Below the pieces are notes generated by a model. That model ran no database searches, was not told the origin of the DNA, and worked only from the letters and a program-made list of their open reading frames with translations. 40,201 nucleotides of DNA, from positions 17,477 to 57,677 of the forward strand of contig DCHN01000004.1 of NCBI GenBank assembly GCA_002315995.1, in the 5' to 3' direction. This DNA comes from Bacteroidales bacterium UBA1751 (GTDB taxonomy: Bacteria > Bacteroidota > Bacteroidia > Bacteroidales > UBA932). Position 1 is the first letter of the stretch; every line of letters begins with the position of its first letter. This document shows positions 33,562-40,201 of this stretch, piece after piece. Both the position numbers and the translations under genes were made by a program.

Positions 33562-35169
33562 GTGAACAGCAGAGATTTCAAATCAGTAAGGCCGGTTCTC
33601 AATCCGGATGCCAGGCAGCTTTTCATAGAGACTTACGGCTGCCAGATGAATGTGAACGACAGTGAGGTGGTTCTCTCGCTCCTGCAGGATGCGGGCTACT
33701 CTCTGTGCCATTCCATGGAGCAGGCCGATGTCATTCTTGTGAACACCTGCTCAATAAGGGATAATGCGGAGCAGAGAATCTGGGGCCGCCTCGATGCTTT
33801 TTTGCAGGTAAAGAAAAAATCCGCCAAACCTATGGTGATAGGTGTTCTCGGCTGTATGGCGCAGAGGCTTAAGGAGAAACTGCTTGAGCATCCTGCCGTT
33901 AATCTGGTTGCCGGTCCTGATTCGTACAGAAACCTTCCGAAAATGCTGGAGGTGATTTTTGCAAACCTTGTAAAGGGCTCATGCAAAGCGGAGGCTGCCT
34001 TGGAGCAGGTTCCCGATGGAGTGGAGTGCAATACCGGAAACAAGATGGCAATGACAATGCTCTCCAGAGAGGAGACATACGCTGACATCAATCCGGTGAG
34101 GCTCGATGAGAATGGTGTTACAGCATTCATCTCCATTATGAGGGGCTGTAACAATATGTGCTCATACTGTGTTGTTCCATATACCAGGGGTGCCGAAAGA
34201 AGCCGCGACCCCAAGAGCATTGTGCAGGAGGCTGCAACGCTTTTCGGCGCTGGATACAAGGAGGTATGTCTGCTTGGCCAGAATGTGGATTCATATCGCT
34301 GGACCGACCCGCAGAACCCCACCAGCAGCGTGAATTTCGCACAGCTGCTTGAACTTGTGGCACTTGTTGACCCTGAACTGAGGGTAAGGTTCTCCACATC
34401 GCACCCAAAGGATATGAGCAATGGAGTGCTCTATACAATGGCAATGTATCCGAACATATGCAACTTCATACATCTTCCGGTTCAGAGCGGAAGCAACCGT
34501 ATGCTTGAGCATATGAACAGAAAATACACCAGAGAAAAATATCTTGAGAGAATTGCGAAAATAAGGGAGATAATTCCCGACTGCGCCATTGGAACAGACG
34601 TCATTGCCGGTTTCTGCTCCGAAACCGAGGAGGAGCACAAACAGACCCTCTCACTTATGGAGGAGGTAGGATTCGACAGCGCATTCATGTTCCAATACTC
34701 GCAGAGGCCGAACACCAAGGCGGCAAGGCACTTCCCAGATGATGTGCCGCCGCAGGAGAAGACGCGCAGACTCAATGAGATAATAGAGCTGCAGAACAAG
34801 CTATCGTTGGAGTGCAACCAAAAATGTGTAGGTCAGAGATACAAGGTTCTGGTTGAGAGCGTTTCAAAGCGTTCCGACAAGCAGCTTATGGGCCGCAGCG
34901 GGCAGAACAAGGCAATTGTTTTCGATGCGCCCGGTGGTGGAGATTTCATAGGGCAGTACCTTTGGGTTGAGGTGGAGCGCTGCACAAGTGCAACCCTGTT
35001 CGGACACGTGGTGCCGGCTCCGGAGGGTGATGATATTCAGATTCCTTCGTTCAAGGAGATCAGGGAGAGCAATCCGCTTGAGAATATAAGGCAGGATATA
35101 AGAACTCTCATTGATACCATTCACCGTGAAATTGAGCAGAAGCGCAGCCGAAGGGTGAAAAGGCAGTAG
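33562..35169 (+). CDS. miaB: tRNA-2-methylthio-N6-dimethylallyladenosine synthase
   Basis: MiaB adds the methylthio group to i6A37 in tRNAs. The 535-residue protein has the N-terminal methylthiotransferase domain with cluster ligands Cys27, Cys63 and Cys98, the radical SAM motif with Cys196, Cys200 and Cys203 (MRGCNNMCSYC), and a C-terminal TRAM domain (about 415-480, RYKVLVESVSKRS). The GTG start is supported by the -7 box just upstream; the next in-frame Met falls inside the conserved domain. About 45 basic and acidic residues follow the TRAM domain, making it longer than typical MiaB (about 440-460). It opens a closely packed plus-strand series. Confidence 0.94.
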   Translation: MNSRDFKSVRPVLNPDARQLFIETYGCQMNVNDSEVVLSLLQDAGYSLCHSMEQADVILVNTCSIRDNAEQRIWGRLDAFLQVKKKSAKPMVIGVLGCMAQRLKEKLLEHPAVNLVAGPDSYRNLPKMLEVIFANLVKGSCKAEAALEQVPDGVECNTGNKMAMTMLSREETYADINPVRLDENGVTAFISIMRGCNNMCSYCVVPYTRGAERSRDPKSIVQEAATLFGAGYKEVCLLGQNVDSYRWTDPQNPTSSVNFAQLLELVALVDPELRVRFSTSHPKDMSNGVLYTMAMYPNICNFIHLPVQSGSNRMLEHMNRKYTREKYLERIAKIREIIPDCAIGTDVIAGFCSETEEEHKQTLSLMEEVGFDSAFMFQYSQRPNTKAARHFPDDVPPQEKTRRLNEIIELQNKLSLECNQKCVGQRYKVLVESVSKRSDKQLMGRSGQNKAIVFDAPGGGDFIGQYLWVEVERCTSATLFGHVVPAPEGDDIQIPSFKEIRESNPLENIRQDIRTLIDTIHREIEQKRSRRVKRQ

Positions 35170-35226
35170 ATGCCCGGCGCACAGCAATGATACAGTTTTG
35201 ATAATATGATTTAAAAAATAGGGATT

Positions 35227-35634
35227 ATGACAAAGATGATTAGCAAGTATCTTGGAAACCTCAGAACAGAGGCGGTACATGAGCAGTCAGGAACAAAGTT
35301 GGTGTGTGATGCTCCACTTGACAACCACGGAAAAGGAGAATCTTTCTCTCCAACTGATCTTGTGGCAACTGCGCTGGGTGCATGCATGCTTACAATAATG
35401 GGAATAAGCGCTGAAACTTATGGATATGACATTGTTGGCACAACTCTTGAAACAGAGAAGATAATGGGTACAGATCCGAGGAGAATAGTGGAGATAAAGA
35501 TTACCTTCAATTTCCCTAAGGACCGTGAATTTACCCCACAGCAGAGGAGAGTCATTGAGGCAGCTGCCAGAACCTGTCCTGTTGCCAACTCTCTTCATCC
35601 TGACATAAAGAAGACGCTTGTTTTCAACTACTAG
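35227..35634 (+). CDS. OsmC/Ohr-family protein
   Basis: The 135-residue protein shows the two redox cysteines of the OsmC/Ohr superfamily: Cys53 in ALGACML and Cys117 in AARTCPVAN. Family members reduce organic hydroperoxides; this one fits the general OsmC-like branch rather than a clear Ohr. In an anaerobe a role in peroxide defence is reasonable but inferred. It lies 57 bases after miaB and 6 bases before the SPOR protein gene. Confidence 0.9.
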   Translation: MTKMISKYLGNLRTEAVHEQSGTKLVCDAPLDNHGKGESFSPTDLVATALGACMLTIMGISAETYGYDIVGTTLETEKIMGTDPRRIVEIKITFNFPKDREFTPQQRRVIEAAARTCPVANSLHPDIKKTLVFNY

Positions 35635-35640
35635 CAGTAA

Positions 35641-36177
35641 ATGGGAAAAAGTTGTTACATATTGCTTGCAGCGCTTGCATTGTTGGTATCAGTTCCATTT
35701 TCCGGCCTTATGGCGCAGGAGAGTGTGAACGATGCGCAGGCTGGTGCTGCAGTTGCAGACAGTTCGGTTGTTCATCAGTATAAGGTGCTCGATTCAACGC
35801 TTATAGGTCGCAGCATCGTTGACATTGTTGAGGCCAATGGTGGAGTGACAATAAATCAGAGCTCTTCGGTTGAGCATGCGCTTGCAGCACACACTGGGGT
35901 TACCGGAAAAAGAAAGCTTTCGGGATACAGAATAAGAATCTTCTTCAGCAACAAGCAGAGTGCAAGAGTTGAGTCGGAGAGGGTGGAGAATGAGTTCAGG
36001 GAGGCTTTTCCCTCCATTCCAGTTTACCGTACCTATCCCAGCCCTCATTTCAAGGTTGCTGTTGGCGATTACAGGACGCGTACAGATGCGCTGAAGGAGC
36101 TTGATGCCATTAAGGTATATTTCCCGGATGCATATATTTTGAAGGAGAGGGAGATTCACTATCCCAGGTTGAAATAG
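35641..36177 (+). CDS. SPOR-domain periplasmic protein
   Basis: The 178-residue protein has a signal peptide (about 1-26, ending GLMAQ) and a C-terminal SPOR domain (about 95-178) recognised by GYRIRIFFSNKQSARVE, FPSIPVYRTYPSPHFKVAVG and DYRTRTDALKELDAIK. SPOR domains bind glycan strands stripped of stem peptides, often at division sites. The region between them (about 30-90) has no recognised domain. It is packed between the OsmC-like gene and rpoN (15 bases), which says little about its task. Confidence 0.9.
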   Translation: MGKSCYILLAALALLVSVPFSGLMAQESVNDAQAGAAVADSSVVHQYKVLDSTLIGRSIVDIVEANGGVTINQSSSVEHALAAHTGVTGKRKLSGYRIRIFFSNKQSARVESERVENEFREAFPSIPVYRTYPSPHFKVAVGDYRTRTDALKELDAIKVYFPDAYILKEREIHYPRLK

Positions 36178-36192
36178 ATTGTTCATAAAGTC

Positions 36193-37653
36193 ATGGATTT
36201 AAAGCAGGATTTGAGACAGAAGCTTACGCAAAAGCTCTCTCCGCTCCAGATTCAGACCATAAAGTTGCTGGAGAATACCACTCTGGAGCTTGAGGCCAGA
36301 ATTCAGAAGGAGCTGGAGGAGAATCCTGTGCTTGATGAGAACCTTGAGGAGAGGGATGATGAGGGAGATGTTGAGCAGAGAAAGAATGTCTCTTTGAGTG
36401 AATACTCACCAGATGATTCAACACCATCGTACAAACTCTATGTGAATAATCGCGGGCGGGACGAAAGGCCCGAGTACAATACATTTTCCGTAAGGGAGAG
36501 TTTTCAGCAGTCTCTGCAGCGCCAACTGGGTTTCAGGAAGCTTGACGAGCGAAGCAGGTCGCTGGCACTTTTCATCATTGGCACTCTTGACCCCGACGGA
36601 TATCTCAGACGTGACCTTGACCTGCTCGTGGATGATATAAGTTTCAGGATGGGCATTGAAACCTCGGAGGAGGAGTTGGAGGGGCTTCTTGAAATCATTC
36701 AGGATTTCGAACCTTCCGGTATTGGGGCGCGTTCGCTTCAGGAGTGTCTCACTCTTCAGCTGGAGGCTAAGATAGATCTTGAAACCACCAAGGCGGAGGA
36801 GCTCATTGACAAGGATGATCTGAGAATGAAGAGAGTGGCTCTTGAGATATTGAATGACCATTTCGATGCCTTTGCAAAAAAGCACTACGATAAGATATGT
36901 TCGAAAATGAACATATCGCAGGAGGAGCTCAAGGGGGCCATTTCTCAGATTGTCAAGCTCAATCCACGTCCGGGAGGACAAGTTGATGATTCATATTCTG
37001 AGCAGGCGCAGCAGGTTGTTCCCGACTTCATTCTTGAGGACAACGACGGTATTCTCAAGGCAACCATGCCTAAATTCAGGATTCCGGAGTTGAGGGTGAA
37101 CAAACGCTACAAGGAGTATATTGAGAGGTCAGGGGCTCCTATGAGTGCTGCCGACAAGGAGGCCGCCACCTTTGTAAAGCAGAAGCTTGATTCCGCGAAG
37201 TGGTTCATAGAGGCTATTAAACAGAGGCAGAACACTCTTCAGAAGACAATAGATGCCATTGTAAAGTTTCAGTATGACTACTTTCTGAGCGGTGATGAGA
37301 CGCGTTTGAGGCCTATGGTGCTCAAGAATATAGCAGAGCAGACAGGCTTTGACATCTCCACTATATCAAGGGTGGTGAACAGCAAGTACATCTCAACCAA
37401 TTTCGGTGTGTTTCCTCTGAAGTATTTCTTCTCGGAGGGACTTACCAATAACAGCGGTGAGGAGGTCTCCACACGAGAGATCAAGAAGATACTTTCAGAC
37501 AGCATAGAGGCTGAGGACAAGTCGAAACCTCTAACTGACGAGGAGCTTGTGGTTGTGCTCGACAAGAAGGGATACAAGGTGGCAAGACGTACGGTTGCCA
37601 AATACCGTGAGCAGCTGGACATTCCAATTGCCCGTTTGAGAAAGGAGCTGTAG
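36193..37653 (+). CDS. rpoN: RNA polymerase sigma-54 factor
   Basis: The 486-residue protein has all three regions of sigma-54: region I with KQDLRQKLTQKLSPLQIQTI (activator interaction), an acidic region II (about 45-90), a core-binding part with FEPSGIGARSLQECL, and the DNA-binding part with the RpoN box ARRTVAKYRE (about 466-475) and helix-turn-helix (DISTISRVVNSKYI). It directs transcription from -24/-12 promoters together with AAA+ activators. No such activator is encoded in the window. glsA begins 3 bases after its stop, so the two are probably co-transcribed. Confidence 0.96.
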   Translation: MDLKQDLRQKLTQKLSPLQIQTIKLLENTTLELEARIQKELEENPVLDENLEERDDEGDVEQRKNVSLSEYSPDDSTPSYKLYVNNRGRDERPEYNTFSVRESFQQSLQRQLGFRKLDERSRSLALFIIGTLDPDGYLRRDLDLLVDDISFRMGIETSEEELEGLLEIIQDFEPSGIGARSLQECLTLQLEAKIDLETTKAEELIDKDDLRMKRVALEILNDHFDAFAKKHYDKICSKMNISQEELKGAISQIVKLNPRPGGQVDDSYSEQAQQVVPDFILEDNDGILKATMPKFRIPELRVNKRYKEYIERSGAPMSAADKEAATFVKQKLDSAKWFIEAIKQRQNTLQKTIDAIVKFQYDYFLSGDETRLRPMVLKNIAEQTGFDISTISRVVNSKYISTNFGVFPLKYFFSEGLTNNSGEEVSTREIKKILSDSIEAEDKSKPLTDEELVVVLDKKGYKVARRTVAKYREQLDIPIARLRKEL

Positions 37654-37656
37654 CCA

Positions 37657-38550
37657 ATGGAGAACCCATTCAAACCAATTGACCTGCGGGAGGTTATTGC
37701 TTCAAAAAATCCCGCATTGGCGCGTCGTATTCCCGGATTCATTCTTAAACTGTTTGCGCAATATCTTCATCTGGAACAGATAAACGCTTTTCTTGCCGGT
37801 TGCACTGGAGAGGAGAGCGGCGTTGAACTTTGTGAGCGTTGGCTCAACTTTCTGGAGGTGAAGGCCAATGTCAGGTTCATTGACAAGGAGGCGCTCCAGA
37901 GCGGAAGGAGGTTCATATTCGTCTCCAACCATCCGCTTGGTGGAATAGATGGCATATTCCTCATTCAGATTCTGGGCTCTTTCTTCCCTTCAATCAAGTT
38001 TATTGTAAACGATTTCCTCACATTCATTCCACCTCTGAAACCTCTTTTCATTCCTGTGAACAAGATGGGGGCAATGAAGCGGGAGTACTTGCAGCAGTTT
38101 GAGCAGGCTTTTGAATCACAGGCGCAGATTTTATGTTTCCCGGCCGGTCTCTGCTCGCGTCTTTCAAACGGAAAAATAACGGATTTGCAGTGGCACAGCA
38201 GTTTTGTAAAGCATGCATTAAAGTACAACAGGGATATTGTTCCGGTATATTTCAGCGGGAGGAACTCCATGCTCTTCTACAGGATTGCCCGTCTTAGGAA
38301 GCTTTTGGGAGTGAAGTTCAATGTGGAAATGACTATGCTGCCGGGTGAAATGTTCAGAAAAAAAAGTGCTAACTTTGACATCATAATAGGGGCTCCCGTT
38401 TCACTTGATTCAGTAAAGAGTGGAATAGAGGAGTGTTCCGGACATGGAATGGCTTCAAAAGTGGCTTTTGACCATGTTTGCTGTCTTATAAGAGAGATGT
38501 CATATTCGCTTGAAAGGTTTTGCAATGCCAAAGAAAAGCGTCTGATATAG
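37657..38550 (+). CDS. glsA: GlsA-type O-acyltransferase (glycine lipid synthesis)
   Basis: The 297-residue protein is a PlsC-like acyltransferase. Its catalytic motif is NHPLGGID at 91-98 (His92 and Asp98, the wider-spaced variant seen in hemolysin/OlsA-like members), followed by PLFIPVNKMGAMKREY and the substrate-binding FPAGLCSR. In Bacteroides thetaiotaomicron the adjacent OlsA/OlsB-like pair GlsA and GlsB makes glycine lipids; GlsA adds the second, ester-linked fatty acid. Here the GlsB-like gene follows directly, which supports this name over a generic glycerol-phosphate acyltransferase. Confidence in the family is high, in the exact substrate moderate. Confidence 0.82.
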   Translation: MENPFKPIDLREVIASKNPALARRIPGFILKLFAQYLHLEQINAFLAGCTGEESGVELCERWLNFLEVKANVRFIDKEALQSGRRFIFVSNHPLGGIDGIFLIQILGSFFPSIKFIVNDFLTFIPPLKPLFIPVNKMGAMKREYLQQFEQAFESQAQILCFPAGLCSRLSNGKITDLQWHSSFVKHALKYNRDIVPVYFSGRNSMLFYRIARLRKLLGVKFNVEMTMLPGEMFRKKSANFDIIIGAPVSLDSVKSGIEECSGHGMASKVAFDHVCCLIREMSYSLERFCNAKEKRLI

Positions 38551-38559
38551 TTTTTGGGT

Positions 38560-39528
38560 ATGGGAATGATGGAACCTGTAATAAAGCCTGTTGACAGATA
38601 TCTGCTCAAGAAGGAACTCACCAAGGACAGATTCATACGTGAGACCAGAAAGGGCGGAAATCTTCTGTATGAGGTTACGGCGGCCGAGGCTCCCAATGTA
38701 ATGCGGGAGATAGGTCGTCTGCGTGAGATTTCATTCCGTCTTGCAGGAGGCGGTACTGGAAAGAGTGTTGATATTGATGTGTTTGACACCGATCCGGAGG
38801 CTCCATACAGGCAGCTTATTGTATGGGATCCGCATGATGAGGAGATTGTTGGAGGATACAGGTATATCAAGTGCGGTGGGCTTGATGTCAGGAAAATGGC
38901 AACCAGCGAATTGTATTCATTCTCGGAGCAGTTCAAAAGTGATTTTCTCCCCTTTACCATTGAATTGGGACGCTCATTCGTTCAGCCGAACTACCAGAGT
39001 ACCAATATAAGAAGGAAGAGCATATTTGCACTTGATAATCTATGGGATGGTCTGGGAGCGCTGGTTGTGCGCTACAGGAGCGTAAGATTCTTTTTCGGGA
39101 AGGTTACAATGTATACCTCATATAACATGAGGGCACGTAATATGCTCCTTTACTTTCTCCATAAGTATTTTCCGGATGCAGATGGGCTGGTAATACCGTT
39201 TGTGCCGCTGGATAGAGATAAGGAGAATCCATACTACAATGAGGTATTCAGGGATTTGGAGTATGCAGATGCGTATAAAGTGCTTGTGAAGGAGCTCAAG
39301 AACCTCGGAGAGCGCATACCTCCTCTCATTAATTCATACATGAATCTATCGCCAAGTATGAGAATGTTCGGCACTGCGGTGAATGAGGGGTTCGGTGGTG
39401 TTGAGGAGAGCGGTATTCTGCTGAAAATAGAGGATGTTTATACAGACAAAATAGAGAGACACGTGCTCCCTTTAAGAAAATGGCGTGAGAGGCTATCGAT
39501 TAAATGGTGGAGGGAAAAGAGTAAATAA
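38560..39528 (+). CDS. glsB: GlsB-type N-acyltransferase (GNAT, hemolysin-like)
   Basis: The protein belongs to the OlsB-like GNAT/hemolysin family. Family segments are RLREISFRLAGGGTGKSVDI, DPEAPYRQLIVWD, EIVGGYRYIKCG and ELGRSFVQPNYQ. In Bacteroides, GlsB attaches a 3-hydroxy fatty acid to glycine by an amide bond, the first step of glycine lipid synthesis. Several starts are possible: TTG 38554 and ATG at 38560, 38566 and 38569; I use 38560 (322 residues). It follows glsA by a few bases, so translation is probably coupled. upp begins 19 bases after the stop. Confidence 0.82.
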   Translation: MGMMEPVIKPVDRYLLKKELTKDRFIRETRKGGNLLYEVTAAEAPNVMREIGRLREISFRLAGGGTGKSVDIDVFDTDPEAPYRQLIVWDPHDEEIVGGYRYIKCGGLDVRKMATSELYSFSEQFKSDFLPFTIELGRSFVQPNYQSTNIRRKSIFALDNLWDGLGALVVRYRSVRFFFGKVTMYTSYNMRARNMLLYFLHKYFPDADGLVIPFVPLDRDKENPYYNEVFRDLEYADAYKVLVKELKNLGERIPPLINSYMNLSPSMRMFGTAVNEGFGGVEESGILLKIEDVYTDKIERHVLPLRKWRERLSIKWWREKSK

Positions 39529-39547
39529 AATTTCAAATATCAGTGGT

Positions 39548-40201
39548 ATGAAGGTAGTTGATTTTTCACAGGAGAATACGATTCTCGGCAAGTATGTGAG
39601 TGAAATACGTGACAAGGTTGTACAGAAGGATTCCATGCGTTTCAGGAGAAATCTTGAAAGAATGGGGGAGTTATTTGCCATAGAAATAAGCAAGTGTCTC
39701 AACTATGAAACAAAGGAGGTTACCACGCCTCTTGGAATAGCCCAGTGCCGCGTTCCTTCAGACCAGATTGTGGCAGCTACAATTCTGAGGGCCGGAATTC
39801 CTGTGCACAACGGGGTGCTGAATGTATTCGACCAGGCTCAGAACGCCTTCATTGCTGCTCATAGGAAGTATGGCAAGGACAACAAGTTCGATATAAGAGT
39901 GGAATACTCTTCGGCTCCCGCTCTGGAGGGCAAGGTGCTTATTTTGGCCGATGCCATGGTTGCAACCGGTTCATCACTGCTGCTTGCCTATAAAAAATTG
40001 TGCGAGAGCGGGGAGCCTGCCCACACCCACTTTATTTGTGCCATTGCCAGCAGGCAGGCTATGGAGACGCTCTCAAAGGCTCTTCCCCACAAGAGGGTGA
40101 CCTTCTGGGTTGGGGCTGTTGATGACGAACTTACCCTGAAGTCCTACATTATTCCGGGGTTGGGTGATGCCGGAGATCTCTGTTACGGTCAGAAAATGTA
40201 A
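39548..40201 (+). CDS. upp: Uracil phosphoribosyltransferase
   Basis: Upp makes UMP from uracil and PRPP. I place the start at the ATG at 39548 (MKVVDFSQENTILGKYV, 217 residues), which fits the family; the frame is open 63 bases further upstream but that would overlap glsB. The PRPP loop reads LILADAMVATGSS, where DPMLATG is more common, and the uracil-binding end has IPGLGDAGDLCYG. TTILRAG-like AATILRAGIPVHNG is also present. The gene is complete and its stop codon is the last three bases of the window. Confidence 0.93.
   Translation: MKVVDFSQENTILGKYVSEIRDKVVQKDSMRFRRNLERMGELFAIEISKCLNYETKEVTTPLGIAQCRVPSDQIVAATILRAGIPVHNGVLNVFDQAQNAFIAAHRKYGKDNKFDIRVEYSSAPALEGKVLILADAMVATGSSLLLAYKKLCESGEPAHTHFICAIASRQAMETLSKALPHKRVTFWVGAVDDELTLKSYIIPGLGDAGDLCYGQKM

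Noticed and set aside
1..40201. CRISPR arrays, phage genes, toxin-antitoxin pairs, integrases or transposases
   Set aside because: I looked for regularly spaced repeats and for such protein families and found none; the window is mostly core genome.

Overview
The window reads as chromosomal DNA from an anaerobic Bacteroidales bacterium; family and genus cannot be fixed from the sequence alone. Supporting signs are two SusC/SusD outer-membrane pairs, an Rnf complex, Bacteroidetes-only families (DUF4837, DUF5074-like), GlsA/GlsB-type glycine-lipid acyltransferases, weak Shine-Dalgarno signals, and repeated matches to the Bacteroidetes promoter (TTTG or TTG, about 19 bases, then TAnnTTTG). Most of it is ordinary core genome. 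It starts inside rnfC and ends exactly at the stop codon of upp.

Layout. 1-3421 (+): the tail of an rnfCDGEA operon for the membrane Fd:NAD oxidoreductase, closed by a strong terminator. 3490-3541: a GC-rich nested palindrome between convergent terminators. 3619-14113: two divergent susC/susD pairs with no adjacent enzyme or regulator; their candidate promoters overlap in the 434-base gap between them. 14194-17631 (-): dusB-lpxK-M23 peptidase. 17769-20636 (+): rplM-rpsI-rpsB-tsf translation genes, with a potentially switchable RNA structure in front of rpsB. 20756-23541: a DUF5074-like lipoprotein, tRNA-Leu(CAA) on the minus strand, and aminopeptidase P.

23542-24424 is the only clearly accessory-looking patch. 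It holds coding remnants on both strands, then a 224-base GC-rich element (about 24193-24416) that I can fold by hand into a long interrupted helix capped by two hairpins. It carries no plausible protein and is the best candidate here for something undescribed: a structured RNA or a palindromic, MITE-like repeat.

24425-26897 (-): phosphomannomutase/phosphoglucomutase, peptide deformylase and RuvX. 26978-31645 (+): a LytM protein lacking its metal ligands, dxr, rseP and a DUF4837 lipoprotein. 31713-32931 (+): tRNA-Glu(TTC), rpsT and radC, meeting a small LEA-type lipoprotein on the minus strand. 33562-40201 (+): miaB, an OsmC-like protein, a SPOR protein, rpoN, glsA, glsB and upp, closely packed.

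Functionally the window combines ion-motive energy conservation (Rnf), nutrient import across the outer membrane (SusCD), envelope construction (LpxK, LytM proteins, SPOR, RseP, GlsA/GlsB), isoprenoid synthesis (Dxr) and translation or tRNA modification (DusB, MiaB, Def, ribosomal proteins, EF-Ts).
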